Positions 33,395 to 52,623 of a stretch of DNA of 64,000 nt are shown here, one piece after another. The number at the start of each line of letters is the position of its first letter. The stretch's first letter is position 1. The notes beneath the pieces were generated by a model that searched no databases, had not been told where the DNA came from, and worked only from the letters and a program-made list of their open reading frames with translations. A program made the position numbers and the translations under genes. This DNA comes from CAVQBJ01 sp963819075 (GTDB taxonomy: Bacteria > Actinomycetota > Thermoleophilia > Solirubrobacterales > Solirubrobacteraceae), in assembly GCA_963819075.1 (NCBI GenBank), contig CAWFUP010000002.1, positions 1,240,001-1,304,000 of the forward strand. The letters run 5' to 3'.

Positions 33395-34102
33395 TCACGT
33401 AGCGTTCGCCGCAAGCGTGCAGCGCCGACCGGATCGGAGGGCCCGCGGAGGTCTGTCCGGGTCGTCGCCGATCACGGCCATCACCCAGGTCGACTCTCGC
33501 CGGAACCAGCCGTCGTCGTCGAGTACGCCGTCTCTCCAATCGACGTGCAGCGGCCGCCAGCCTTCCGCACTGCCGGCGGTCGTGCCGAGCGTGACCTGCG
33601 CATGGCGGATGTCCAGGCGCAGCCCTTCGCCGCGCGCCTTGGCCGCGGCCTCCTTCGCGCTCCAGATCAGATTCGCCAGCCATGCCCGGTCGCCGCTTCG
33701 CGTGCGCCGCAACAGCGCCTGCTCGGCCGGTGCCAGCCACTGCTCGACGAACGCCGTGCTACGCGTCTGGACGAGCTCGAGGTCGCAGCCGACACGCGCC
33801 CCGGGGGGGGCGAGCACGGCCAGTGCGCGCCCAGCACGGTGGCTGAGCGACAGCTCGAGTTCGGCGCGTGCGCCGTCGAGCCGCGCGACCGGCGCCCCGT
33901 TCGGCGCGGCCACGATCTCGACGCGTCCGGGATCGACGCCGAGGAACGTCCCCACGGCGGCCTTCGCCGTGTAGCGTCCGAGGCGCCAGTCGGAGCGGCG
34001 CTTCTCGATCGTCAGACCCGCGAGGACTGCGCGCTCGCCCGGTCCGAGCCACGCGTCGCCGGCCGGCACCTCAACGAGCGAGCGGGTCAGCCATCCGGTC
34101 AT
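33395..34102 (-). CDS. 4'-phosphopantetheinyl transferase, Sfp type
   Basis: Enzyme of 235 residues that transfers phosphopantetheine from CoA to carrier proteins. The two diagnostic motifs are VGCDLELVQTRSTAFVEQW (the GxDxE magnesium site) and NLIWSAKEAAAKARGEGLRLD (WxxKEAxxK). The N-terminal half carries RLGRYTAKAAV and ELSLSHRAG, both typical. It overlaps the carboxylase gene by 4 bases and is the last gene of the lipid cluster. The two megasynthase carrier domains upstream are the expected substrates, which makes their Thr acceptor positions notable. Confidence 0.9.
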   Translation of the reverse strand: MTGWLTRSLVEVPAGDAWLGPGERAVLAGLTIEKRRSDWRLGRYTAKAAVGTFLGVDPGRVEIVAAPNGAPVARLDGARAELELSLSHRAGRALAVLAPPGARVGCDLELVQTRSTAFVEQWLAPAEQALLRRTRSGDRAWLANLIWSAKEAAAKARGEGLRLDIRHAQVTLGTTAGSAEGWRPLHVDWRDGVLDDDGWFRRESTWVMAVIGDDPDRPPRALRSGRRCTLAANAT

Positions 34103-37100
34103 CGCGCTTGCGCTGAACGTCTGCGCCCGCGTCGAGCCCGTCGCGTGGGGGCTCCTGCCCGGCTGGTCGCGGTGCCCCGCTCGATTGCCGATTCGATCCC
34201 GCGCTCGACGGCGTCGATCAGATATGGCCGCAGCGTGGCGGGGGCGATCGTCCGCCGCACAGAGCCCATGCGCACCGCCCGCTCCACGCTGTGGGTCGCT
34301 TCGAACTCGGCCGCCAACGCGCCGCGCTTCTCCGTCACGACCTGCGCGAACAGCGCGGTGCGCTGCGCGCGCAGCTCTTGCCGCGCCACGCCCTCGGCGG
34401 TCTCGATGCGGGCGTCCAGCTCGGTGATGCTCGGGTCGCGGCGCGCAGCCGCCTCGACCTCTCTCGCGAACACCACGCCGGCGGCGGGGGCGCCGCCGAT
34501 CACCGAGGCGTAGGTCCCCTCGAGCGCCACCGTCTCGAGCTGCTCGTTGAGCCGTTGGGAGAACACCACGAACGCGCCACCGTGGTAGCGCGAGATGACG
34601 CAGAACACGATCGGTCCGTCGAAGTTCACGACCGCCCGTCCTATCTCGGCGCCGTATTCGAGCTGCCATTCGCGCATCGACTCCGGCGACGCGTCGAAGC
34701 CGGCCAGGTTGGCGAGCACGACCACCGGACGTCGCCCGCCGGCGGCGTTGATCGCGCGCGCGACCTTCTTTGACGAGCGCGGGAAGAGCGTGCCGGAGGA
34801 CCACTGCTCGGGGCCGTCGGCGGGGATGAACCCGTGCCGCTGCAGCGGATGCGACTCGATCCCGACCAGCGTCACCGGCCAGCCGCCGAGGTGAGCATCC
34901 CACACGACCGCTGCCTCGGCGTCGTGCATGTCCGCCCAGCGCTCGAGCGGCGCGTGGTCGGAGTCGACTGCCGCGCGCAACACGCTGCGGATGTCAAATG
35001 GCTGCTTGTGGCCGGGGTTGGCCTGCGCTGAGAGCACGTCGCCGACGGTCGTCAGCGGTGAGCCGGGAGCGAGGTGCGGCGCGTCGCTGACGTCGCGGTC
35101 ACGTGGGTCGGCCGTTGTCGCGCGCCGAGGGAAGCGCTCGCCGGGGGCGACGTAGGCGTGCTCGTGGTGCGCGAGCAGGATCCGGCAGGCGGCCGCGAGG
35201 TCGTGCGCCCAGTACTGCCCCTGACCGTTGGGACCCATGATGCGCTCGTACCCGCCGATCCCGAAGTTGTCCTCGGCCGAGACGGCCCCCGAATAGTCGA
35301 GCGCCTGCTTGCCGGTCAGCACCATCGCGCTCGCCGGCGTCATCACGAGAATGCCGCGCGTATGCATCAGCATCGTCGCCTCGGCGTTCCAGTACGGCTG
35401 CGCACCGACGTTGATGCCGGTGACGACGACGTTGATCTCGCCTCCGGCCTGTGTGAATTCGACGATCCGTCGCAGCACGGCGGCGATCCAGTCCATGCTC
35501 TCGGTGCCCGAGTCCATCGCGATCTTCGCGCCGGCCGACAGGGCGAACCAGTCGAGCGGGAGCTGCTCGCGCTCGGCCTTGTCAAGCGCCGCGATGATCC
35601 TCCGGCACTCCGGCTCGGCCAGGGAGCCGAGCGCGCGCGTCGGGTCGCCGAGCAGCGCGACGCGGGTCATGCCCTCGGGGTAGCGCGGCGTGCGATTGCG
35701 CACGACCCCGGCCACGACGCCGGCCGTGTTAGTCGCCGACGGCCGCTCGACCGCCACGAGGCAGCCGTGCTCGTCGAGGTCGTGCTCCTGGAACTCGCCG
35801 GCGTGCCCCGCGGTCAGCAGCCTGACGATTTCCACCGGATGTATCGTGCCGCGCCGCCGAGCCGAGATGACTCGCCGCGCGCCTTCATCGAGCGGCTCGA
35901 TCGGACGGGTCGGCTGATCGTCGACCTCGAGCATCGGCATGCCGCCGTCGGTCGCGAACATCCGGAGCACCCGTGGGCGCACTCGTCCGTCGGCCTCGCG
36001 CACGCGACCGCTGACGAGCAGCAGCTCGATCCCCAGGCCGCCGGTCGCCGGAGCCAGGCGCGAGATCAGCCCGTTCATCTCCTCGGGCGAGAGGTCGATC
36101 TCGGGCCACACGTACAGCAGCAGGCGGTTCCAGTGCAGGCGGCGGCTCGGTGGCCGGCGGCTCTGGAAGGCGCGGATCCCCTCGAGGCCCTCGACCAGCA
36201 TCTGCTCGAGCTCCGGCAAGGCGACGACGCGCCCGTCCTCGTCACGGACCGGGGTCAGGTCGCGCACCTCGGCCAGGGCGAACAGCCGCTCATCGTTGGG
36301 GTTCTCCCGAGCGACGCCGTGGAACAGGTAGACGTCCTCGCCGGAGGGAACGCGCTCGAGGGTGAACTTCTGCAGCCGCCACAGCGACAGGCGCTCGCCC
36401 ATCATCGGGTGCAGCCCGCGCAGGGGCTCGTCCTCGATCAGGCCGTCCGTCCCGGGGCGGTATGTGAACAGCTCGACGGCCGACATCCCCCGGCCACGTG
36501 TCGCTGCCGCGAGGGCGACGACAATCCGCTCTGTCTCTGCGGGGAAGGTCACGCCTTCGAGCTCGTGGCGCAGCGCGGCCGCAAGCTCCGCCGACGAGGA
36601 GACACCGGCATGCTCGCAGTAGAGATCCACCATCACCGGCTGGCCGGCCGGAAGCGTGGCGGCGTGCGCAGCGCATGCGCGCGCGGCCGTCGCGAGCTCC
36701 GAGCGCTTGACGAACACCGTCAGCAGGTGGTGTGTGCGCCCGGCGTGCTCGTAGGACGCGGTCAGGATGCGCCGGCCGCCGAGCTCGATCTCCTCGAACC
36801 CGCGAAGCTCGCGGGAGCGGTAGTAGCGACGCGTCATCGCTTCGAGCAGTGGCCAGCGCAGCCTCGGCGGGGCGGTCGACAACCGTCGGCTGAGCAGCGC
36901 TGCGAGCGGACGAGGGCACGCGACGAGCGCGGCCAGGCGCCGCTCGCGGTCGGCGGCGCCGCTCGGCTCGCCGAGCGCCTGTAGATGTTCCTCCATCGCG
37001 GCGTACGCCCGCTCGCGTGCTGCGGTGATCAGCGGCTCGTCGAAGTAGCGAAAGCGCGTCTCGCGTGCGAGCTCGGCGAGCGCGAGGTCGCGCCCCTCGG

Positions 37101-39707
37101 TGGCGGCCACGAGGCGCGTCAGGCTCTCTCGGAAGTCCTCGCCGAGATGGCCCACCAGCTCCTCGGCGTGCGCCATCCGCCAGTCGAGGATCGCGAGCAT
37201 GGCAGCACGGGCCGCCGAATCGCGCCGCTGGGAGAGGAACAGCCGGTAGCACGCGTTCTCGAGTGCGGGCGTGCGTTCGAGTCCGGTGACTCCGTAGTGC
37301 GCAAGGGCACGCTCGAGCCGCGCGATGAAGTGCTCGGGCAGGCCCTCCGCGCGGGCGTCGAGCGAGCGCAGGTACTCGTGCAGGTGTTCCTGAGGGCTGC
37401 GCAGCAGGTCCTCCCCCGGCTCGGCCAGCTCGCGCTCGGGGTGCGTGAGCGCACGCAGGTCGGCATACATCCCGAGCAGCCTGTGCTCGCCGGCCAGGAG
37501 TACCGGGTCACGCGCGAGCACGTCCGAGCGCTCGTCGTGCAGGCCGGTGACGATCCATGTGACCTCGTCGGGCTCGACGTTGTAGCCAAGCGTCAGCTGC
37601 TCGAGTCGTGCGAGATTCTCGCGAAAGCGCTCCGGCGTCGGAGGTTGGGCCGGCGGCTGCAGGCGCGCGAAGTCGAGGGGTGGGCCCGAGATCTCGGACT
37701 CGGTGCCGTCGAGTGGTTCGATCCGCATGATCGGAGCCTGGGCGCCGACGTGTACGTTAGGCGCGGCGAGGACCTCGCGCACCCGTCCGCCGAACGGGGC
37801 GACGTACGAGGACTCCATCTTCATGCTCTCGACGACGGCCACGACGTCGCCGGCACAGACCACGTCGCCGGCCGCGACCGGAATGGCGACCACGACCGCC
37901 GGGGCGCGGGCGCGTACGATCCCGCCGTCGTCGCGGGCGACTCGGTGCGAGACGCCGTCCACGTCCACGAGCAGCTCGGCGCCCTGCTCGGAGATCACGA
38001 TGCGGTGGGCGCGATCACCGATCTGAATGCGGCGCTCGTAGCGGCCGAGGCGCTGCACGTCGACGTCGAGGCGGGTGCCGCGGACCTCGAGCCGATAGGA
38101 GCACGGCCCGATCTGGTTGACGGCGATGCGGTGGCGGCTGCCGTGGTGGCGCAGCTCGGTCGCATGCGTGCGCTCGGGATCGACCTGCGGGCGGCCGCGG
38201 CGGGCGAAGGCGAAGAACCGGGCGCGGTCGTCCGCCGTGGCCTTGTCGGCGAGCTCGATGGCGGCGGCCAGCAGCGCGACCTCGCTGTGGCGTGCCGGCA
38301 TCGCCTCGCCGCGTAGCTGAAGGCCGTCGAGCCATGTGGTGTCGACGTCTCCGGCCTGGAGGTCGGCTCGTCCCAGCAGCTCGAGCAGGAACGCCTGGTT
38401 GCTCGTGCCGCCGTCGATCACCACCGTCGTTTCGGACAGTGCGCAGCGCAGCCGCCCGAGCGCCTCGCTGCGGTCGTTGCCCCAGGCGATGATCTTGGCG
38501 ATCATCGAGTCGAACTCGGCCGGGATCACGTCGCCCTCGCCGACGCCGGTGTCGATTCGCAGACCGGGGCCGGTCGGCAGGCGGAGCAGCTCCACGCGCC
38601 CCGGGGCCGGCGCGAAGTCGAGGGCGGGATCCTCGGCGTTGAGACGTGCTTCGACGGCGTGACCGCGCGATGCGGGTGGCTGACCGGTCAGGCGCCCGCC
38701 GGCGGCGACATGCAGCTGGAGCTTGACGAGGTCGACGCCCGTGGTGGCCTCGGTCACGGGATGCTCGACCTGCAAGCGGGTGTTGACCTCCATGAACGAC
38801 GTCTCGCCGGTGAGCGGCTCGTACAGGAACTCGACCGTACAGGCGCCGCAGTAGCCGGCCCGGAGGGCGAGCCGCACCGCGGCCTCGCGGAGCTCGCCGT
38901 TCTGCTCCGGGGAGAGAGCGGCGCTCGCAGACTCCTCGATCACCTTCTGGTTTCGACGCTGGACCGAGCAGTCGCGCACGCCGAGCGCCCACACGGTCCC
39001 GTGACCGTCGGCGATCACCTGCACCTCGACGTGGCGCGCCGGGCTGATGAGCCGCTCGAGCAGCACCGTGGCGTGGCCGAAGGTCGCCAGCGCCTCCGCG
39101 CGGGCGTCCGCGAACGCCGAGGTCAGGGAGTCGATCGATTCCACTCTGCGGATTCCGCGCCCCCCGCCGCCCGCCGCCGCCTTGATCATCAGCGGAAAGC
39201 CGATCCTGGCGGCATGCTCGAGCGCATCTTTGATCTGTTCGACGCGCCCGCCGCTCCAGGGCGCGACCCGCACGCCGGCGTCCTCGGCGAGCCGCTTGGC
39301 CTCGATCTTGTCGCCGAGCCGGCGCATCACCGCGGCGTCGGGACCAACGAAGACGACGTCGAGCCGCTCGCACAGCTCGGCGAACGCGGGGTCCTCGGCC
39401 ACGAATCCCCATCCGACCCATGCCGCGTCGGCCCGCGTGGCCACGAGAGCGCGCTCGAGCGCTTCGAGGTCGAGGTAGCCGCTGCGGTGGTTGCCGGCCT
39501 CATCGACGGTCATCGCCGGTCCGAGGCGATAGGCCTCGTCGGCCTCGCGCGCGAACATCGCCCCGCGCTCCTCGTCGGTGTACAGCGCGATCGTCCGGAT
39601 CGGGCGGGCGCGGGCGGAGTTGAGCTCGCGAACGGCGTGAATCAGCCGCATCGCCGCCTCGCCGCGGTTGACGATCGCCAGCCGCTCGAATGGGCGGGCG
39701 AGAGACA

Positions 39708-39708
<1 letters not shown>
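34099..39708 (-). CDS. Single-chain multidomain acyl-CoA carboxylase (BC-BCCP-CT)
   Basis: A 1869-residue enzyme that should make malonyl-CoA or a related extender. Residues 1-450 are biotin carboxylase (FVGPDAAVMRRLGDKIEAKR, AAGGGGRGIRRV, FMEVNTRLQVEHPVTE). The biotin domain follows with VVESMKMESSYVAP, biotinyl Lys630. Residues about 680-1200 are a linker region like that of eukaryotic ACC. Carboxyltransferase halves run from about 1230 to 1800 (GEINVVVTGINVGAQPYWN, MGPNGQGQYWAHD, VVLANLAGFDASPESM). Actinobacteria normally use separate alpha and beta subunits, so the eukaryote-like order on one chain is distinctive. Its ATG shares a base with the megasynthase stop (TGATG). Confidence 0.9.
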
Positions 39709-47816
<8,108 letters not shown>

Positions 47817-47840
47817 GCGCTGCCCCGATGCATCCGCCGG

Positions 47841-49511
47841 TCAGGCACGGCCGTAGATCCGGTCGGCGAGCTCGTCGAGGTCGGCCACGAGCCCCATCTG
47901 GGCGCGCCGTATCGCGGCCAGCGCGAGGCTCTCCTCGAGCGCGCCGAGGTCGCCGCCCTCGGCACCGGCGATCCAGCGGATGCCCTCGGTGGCCACGGCC
48001 AGCGCAGCCTCGCGCGCGTTGATCCGGCTCGCGGCGGCGAGCGCGCCCGGGTCGAGGCGCCGGTCGGCCTTCGGGTGAAGCTCGCCGCGGGCGGCCGCCG
48101 CCGCGCGCCGGGCGAGCGCGCCGGCGCCCTCCACGCGCGCCGCGAGCTCGCCGAGTCGCAGCAGGATGTGCTGATGGCGCGTGAGGCGCGCCGTTCGGCA
48201 CGCCTCGAGCACCGCGGCGAGCGCATGGTGCGCGAGTGCGGTGGTCTCCGCGCCGAGCCCCGGCTGCGTCACCTCGAGCGCCTCGAGCGCGCGTGCGGCC
48301 TCGTGGTAATAGTCGCCGCGCGTCTTGAGGTGCTCTTGCCAGCGGCCCCGAGCGATCGTCATCTCCATGATCTCCGACGTGCCCTCGTAGATGCGGGTGA
48401 TTCGCACGTCGCGCTTGACCTTCTCGACGATGTATTCGTGCGTGTAGCCGTAGCCGCCGAGCGCCTGTATCGCCGCGTCGGCCGCCGCATCGCCGGCCTC
48501 GGTGGCGAGGTACTTGGCGACCGCCCCCTCGACGTTGAGTGCACCCTCGCCCGCGTCGATCCGCGCGGCGGTCTCCTCGATGGCCGCGCGACCGGCCTCG
48601 AGGCGGACCGCGTGGGGCACGATCAGCTTGTGCGTGTAGCCCTGCTTGTCTGACAGCGGGCCGCCGGCCTGGATGCGCTCGCGCGAGTACGGGATCGCCC
48701 GGTCGAGTGCCGCCCAGCCCGCGCCGATCCCGAACGCGGCCACCATCAGCCGCGTATAGCCGAATACCTGCTGGGCCTGGACGAGGCCCTGGCCCTCGAC
48801 CTCGCCGACGAGTCGGTCGGCGTCGACGTAGACGTCGTCGAGGAACAGCGCCGCGGTGTTCGACAGGCGGATGCCGTGCTTGTCTTCGTGCTCGCCGTGC
48901 GTGAAGCCCTCGCTGCCGCGCTCGACGACGAACCAGCTGGGGCCCCCGGGCGCGAGCGCCAGCACGGTGCTCAGCTCGGCCACGCCTCCGTTGGAGATCC
49001 ACTGCTTAGCGCCGGACAGGCGGTAGCCGACGACTCCGCCGTTGTCGGACACCGGCACAGCGGTCGTCTTGAGCGCCGCGAGATCGCTGCCGGCGTCGGG
49101 CTCGGTGGCGCCGTAGGCCATCAGGATGCCCTCCTCGGCGATTCTCCCCATGAATTGCCGCTTCTGCTCGGGAGTGCCACCGATGGCGATTGGGTCGCTG
49201 CCGAGGATCGTGGCGAGCACGGACGTCGCGAGGCCGAGGTCGATCGTCGCCAGGCGCTCGCAGACGCGGTACACGTCGAGGGCGTCGCCGCCCATCCCAC
49301 CGAACTCCTCGGGAACGAACAGCAGCTGGATGCCGAGATCGGCACCGCACATGCGGCGCACGAGCGCCTCGGGGAACTCGTCGCGCTCGTCGAGCTCGAT
49401 CAACAGCGAGTCGGGCAGCTCATGGCGCGCGAATTCACCAATCGACTCGAGGGTGAACGCAAGCGTCTCGAGGTCCAAACCGCTGACTGCGGTCGCCTCT
49501 CCTCCGGACAT
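47841..49511 (-). CDS. Acyl-CoA dehydrogenase with C-terminal extension
   Basis: FAD enzyme of 556 residues that introduces a trans-2 double bond in acyl-CoA or an acyl carrier substrate. MAYGATEPDAGSDLAALKT and KQWISNGGVA form the FAD-binding middle domain, RIQAGGPLSDKQGYTHKL follows, and GGYGYTHEYIVEKVKRDVRITRIYEGTSEI contains the catalytic Glu (YEGTSE). About 170 residues follow the usual end, an all-helical extension as in long ACADs. It ends 24 bases before the megasynthase start. It may desaturate or reduce (run backwards as an ER for) the product, since the synthase has no ER. Confidence 0.88.
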   Translation of the reverse strand: MSGGEATAVSGLDLETLAFTLESIGEFARHELPDSLLIELDERDEFPEALVRRMCGADLGIQLLFVPEEFGGMGGDALDVYRVCERLATIDLGLATSVLATILGSDPIAIGGTPEQKRQFMGRIAEEGILMAYGATEPDAGSDLAALKTTAVPVSDNGGVVGYRLSGAKQWISNGGVAELSTVLALAPGGPSWFVVERGSEGFTHGEHEDKHGIRLSNTAALFLDDVYVDADRLVGEVEGQGLVQAQQVFGYTRLMVAAFGIGAGWAALDRAIPYSRERIQAGGPLSDKQGYTHKLIVPHAVRLEAGRAAIEETAARIDAGEGALNVEGAVAKYLATEAGDAAADAAIQALGGYGYTHEYIVEKVKRDVRITRIYEGTSEIMEMTIARGRWQEHLKTRGDYYHEAARALEALEVTQPGLGAETTALAHHALAAVLEACRTARLTRHQHILLRLGELAARVEGAGALARRAAAAARGELHPKADRRLDPGALAAASRINAREAALAVATEGIRWIAGAEGGDLGALEESLALAAIRRAQMGLVADLDELADRIYGRA

Positions 49512-49608
49512 CGCGCCCGATCATCTGCGAAGGGCTCGGCGCCGACATCCGGTTTCTCCCGCGCATCCGGCACGGCAAGTACGGATCGGCACGGGGAGGT
49601 TGACGGCA

Positions 49609-49635
49609 GCCGGCGCAGCGGCCGGCTGCGCCGGC
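49609..49635 (-). terminator. Hairpin directly after the WS/DGAT stop
   Basis: GCCGGCGCAGC (49609-49619) and its perfect complement at 49625-49635 enclose a 5-base loop. It starts 2 bases after the WS/DGAT stop on the minus strand and precedes the dehydrogenase gene by about 100 bases. It could split the cluster into two transcripts or lower downstream expression. Confidence 0.55.
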
Positions 49636-49636
49636 G

Positions 49637-51064
49637 CTAGCCGGCGGTCGCCGCCGCGTGCGCGAGCGCCGACAGCTCGCGCACGGAGGTGACGATGCCG
49701 TCCCTGAGCACATCGAGGTCCGGCACTGCAGCGCGATCGGCGCACAGCCCGAACGTCAGTCCCCCGGCGTAGGAGACGACCGCGATCCCGAGCGCGTGTT
49801 CGGACGCGAGCGGCACCACCGGCACGATGTCGAGCATCGGCGCGCCGCACCCGTACAGTCGCTGCGGCGGGCCGGGGACGTTGGTGATCGTGACGTTGAA
49901 CAGCCGGCTCGCGAACAGGGCGCGGGCGACGACCGCGTGCAGCACAGGCGGCGCGAGCTCGGCCAGACCGGTCACGGCGCTGCTCCCGAGCGCCTGGCCG
50001 CCGGCCTTCTGCTTCTCCACGGCGGCGCGCACGCGCGCGTAGCGGCGCAGCACGTCGGCCTCGTCGACCGGCAGGTCGACGAACAGCGAGGACACCTTGT
50101 TGCCGAGTCCGGCGTGGTCGTCCGCTCGGCGGATGCTCACCGGAACCATTGCCCGCAGGCCCTGTCGCGGCGGCTCCTCGCCCCGCTCGAGCAGCAGCGC
50201 ACGCATCGCACCGGTGGCGGCGCACAGCACAACGTCGTTGAGTTTGCCCCCCAGCGCCGACTTGATCGCGAGCAATTCGTTCAGCTCGACGTGAACGGTC
50301 GCGATGCTTCGCGTCGCGCCGATGTGCACGTTGAGGCTCGTGTGCGGCGCGGCGTTCAGCTCGTCATGGACGAGCAGTTCGATCACCGCGCGAGATCGCT
50401 CCAACGCCTCGCGTGGATGCAGCACCGCGTGCGCCCCGGCGCGAGTGGCGGCGAGGCCGGAACCGACCGCCTGCCGAATGGGCTCGGGTGGATGCGGCAG
50501 CCGGGCCTGCGCGGTTCCGCCGCCGGCCGGCGCGGGTGCCCGATGAGGCGCCGAACGCTCGTACGGCGCGGGCTCTGAGTCCAGCAGCAGATGGGTGACG
50601 TCGACCGAGCCGACGCCGTCCACCATGCAGTGATGGGTCTTCCACACCAACGCCCAGCGGCCGCCGGCGAGGCCGTCGAGCAGCACCATCTGCCACAGCG
50701 GACGGCTGCGGTCCAGCCGGTGTGAGTAGAAGTCGGAGATCCAGTCGAGGAGCTCCGGCTCCTCCCCGGGCGACGGGAGCGTGGCATGACGAACCTGTGC
50801 TTCGAGGTCGAAGTGCTGATCGCGCTCCCACGAGGGCCAGGCGAGTCCGCCGGTGCGCTGCGTGGCGAGCCTGTCCCGGTAGCGCGGAAGGAGGTCCAGT
50901 CGCTGCTCGAGCTGCGCGCGCACCTCGCCGATCGTCGGCGTCCCACCGCCGGGGAGCGTGTCGAACACGAACGCCCCGCCGATGTGCATCAGGGCGCTGT
51001 CGTCAGCCTGCTCGAGCTCCAAGAACGTGGCGTCCAGCGCACTCAACTGGTCGTTGGCGGGCAT
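49637..51064 (-). CDS. Wax ester synthase/diacylglycerol acyltransferase (WS/DGAT)
   Basis: Acyltransferase of 475 residues that esterifies acyl-CoA to a fatty alcohol or diacylglycerol. The catalytic motif HHCMVDG is at residues 144-150. Other family marks are PLWQMVLLDGLAGGRWALVWK before it, GGKLNDVVLCAATGAMRALL and the C-terminal FNVTITNVPGPPQRLYGCGAPM with the NVPGP motif. In actinobacteria these enzymes make storage triglycerides or wax esters at the membrane. Here it sits inside a megasynthase cluster, so it may attach the special acyl chain to its acceptor. Confidence 0.9.
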   Translation of the reverse strand: MPANDQLSALDATFLELEQADDSALMHIGGAFVFDTLPGGGTPTIGEVRAQLEQRLDLLPRYRDRLATQRTGGLAWPSWERDQHFDLEAQVRHATLPSPGEEPELLDWISDFYSHRLDRSRPLWQMVLLDGLAGGRWALVWKTHHCMVDGVGSVDVTHLLLDSEPAPYERSAPHRAPAPAGGGTAQARLPHPPEPIRQAVGSGLAATRAGAHAVLHPREALERSRAVIELLVHDELNAAPHTSLNVHIGATRSIATVHVELNELLAIKSALGGKLNDVVLCAATGAMRALLLERGEEPPRQGLRAMVPVSIRRADDHAGLGNKVSSLFVDLPVDEADVLRRYARVRAAVEKQKAGGQALGSSAVTGLAELAPPVLHAVVARALFASRLFNVTITNVPGPPQRLYGCGAPMLDIVPVVPLASEHALGIAVVSYAGGLTFGLCADRAAVPDLDVLRDGIVTSVRELSALAHAAATAG

Positions 51065-51091
51065 CGTGGCTCGCGCCGCTCCGCGTGTGAA

Positions 51092-51727
51092 CTACGCGCC
51101 CGCGGCGGGTCGCGCCTGCTCGACCTGGATTCCGAGTCCGCCGATAACGGACGCCAGACCCTGGTAGTGCCCGACGAGCAGGCACAACTCGATCGTCTCG
51201 TGTTCGTTGAGGACCGCGCGAACCAAGCTCCACGTCGGGTCGGCGAGCGAACGCCGCGCAACCAGCTCGTCGCTCACGGCCAGCACCGCGCGCTGACGCT
51301 CGGTGAAGCTCATCGCCGGGCGTTCCTCGGCCGCGCCGGCGACCTCGCCCGGCGTGAGTCCCGCGCGGAGGGCGATGGGAACGTGCTGCTGCCATTGGTA
51401 GGCCGAGCGACACCGCCACGCCACCCGCAGGATCGCCAGCTCGGTATCGCCCCGCGGTAGCTCGCCGAGCAGCATCAGGCGGGTCGAGTAGCGCAGCCAG
51501 GCGCGAAACAGGCGCGGGTGCTGGCCGAGCGTCGTGAAGATGTGTGGAGGGCCGGTGCCCGTGACCCGCCCGGCGACTTCGGCCACCAGGCGGGCCAGCG
51601 GTCGTAGCTCGTTCGTGCGCGCCGGCGCGACGCGAGGCGCGTCGCGGTCCACGGCCGGGAGCAGCGCCTGGAGTTGGGCGGCCGCGTCGCCGCGAGCATG
51701 CCCGCCGCTGACGGTCGGGTGGATCAC
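51092..51727 (-). CDS. Carboxymuconolactone decarboxylase/AhpD-like protein
   Basis: A 211-residue helical protein. RDTELAILRVAWRCRSAYQWQQHVPIAL-type sequence (core ILRVAWRCRSAYQWQQH) is the CMD/AhpD signature, with only one Cys of the CxxC pair, followed by RQRAVLAVSDELVARRSL. Homologues of this actinobacterial group are abundant in lipid and steroid gene clusters, without known activity. The GTG at 51727 overlaps the stop of the degenerate KAS III gene by 4 bases. Confidence 0.75.
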   Translation of the reverse strand: MIHPTVSGGHARGDAAAQLQALLPAVDRDAPRVAPARTNELRPLARLVAEVAGRVTGTGPPHIFTTLGQHPRLFRAWLRYSTRLMLLGELPRGDTELAILRVAWRCRSAYQWQQHVPIALRAGLTPGEVAGAAEERPAMSFTERQRAVLAVSDELVARRSLADPTWSLVRAVLNEHETIELCLLVGHYQGLASVIGGLGIQVEQARPAAGA

Positions 51728-52623
51728 GCCCGATAGATCGCAGCTGCGACGGTGATTCCGGCGCCCGCGGATACGAACAGCGCGGTACGCGCTGCCGATA
51801 GGCTCATGGACTCTAGGGCCAGCGCGGGGGCGGCCGTGTGGGCGTGGGCGAGGCCGTCCGGAAGCGAAGCGACCCGTTCGGCGGCCACTCCGAGTCGCTT
51901 CGCCAGTCCGTCGGCGAAGCCCGGAACCGACGCGGTCGCCACGAGTAGATCCACGTCGCCGAGGTCGAGGGCCTGCTCGGACGCCAGCTCGCGAGCGGTC
52001 GACTCCGCGCATTCGAGCGCCCGAGCGGCATATGACTCGGCGATCTCGACGCTCAGGACGTTCCGGCCGTGATGGGCGAGACCGCGCCGGGCGTCTTCGT
52101 GCCAGTCGACGTAGCTCTCGAACAGCTCGGCGAACTCCGGGAACGTCGCAAAGCGAAACGCGCTGAAGCCGGCGTCGGAATCGCCACGACTCAGCAGGAA
52201 CGCGCCCCCTACGCTCGGGAAGGGGAACGCCTCGGAGACCCCCGGCTCCGGGTCCATGTCACTCGCGACCACCATGCCGAGGTCGATCGTGCCCGAGGCG
52301 AGCATGCCGTCCACGAGCTGGATGCCCGTCAACAGCCCGCACGCCCCGTTGGAGACGTCGAACGAGAACGTCCCGTGACCCGCGCCGGACGGGCGGTCCG
52401 GGTTCGCGCCGATGTCCTCCTGGATCAGCGCCGCGAACGCGGGCTCCTCGAGGTTCTTGTCGTGATAGACGCCGGCGTTGATCAGCAGGTCGAGCTCGTG
52501 GGCGTCCCGGTTGGCGCGCTCCAGGCACGAGCGCGCGGCGCTGTCGGCAAGCTTCAGCGCGCCCGGGGCGTGCGGCCGGCGGTGCCCGGCCGCGGTGGCG
52601 GTCGCCTCAATGATCGTTCCCAT
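51724..52623 (-). CDS. KAS III-like thiolase-fold protein, degenerate active site
   Basis: A 299-residue thiolase-fold protein, shorter than normal KAS III (about 320-340). Cys95 lies in FDVSNGACGLLTGIQL, the correct nucleophile context. The PHQAN histidine motif is replaced by VATASVPGF and the GNTSAA asparagine motif by LPDGLAHAHTAAPALALE, so the triad is not standard. It begins within the last 17 bases of the preceding complete KAS III gene, suggesting the two are made together and may form a heterodimer. A role as acyl acceptor or stabiliser is inference. Confidence 0.75.
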   Translation of the reverse strand: MGTIIEATATAAGHRRPHAPGALKLADSAARSCLERANRDAHELDLLINAGVYHDKNLEEPAFAALIQEDIGANPDRPSGAGHGTFSFDVSNGACGLLTGIQLVDGMLASGTIDLGMVVASDMDPEPGVSEAFPFPSVGGAFLLSRGDSDAGFSAFRFATFPEFAELFESYVDWHEDARRGLAHHGRNVLSVEIAESYAARALECAESTARELASEQALDLGDVDLLVATASVPGFADGLAKRLGVAAERVASLPDGLAHAHTAAPALALESMSLSAARTALFVSAGAGITVAAAIYRA

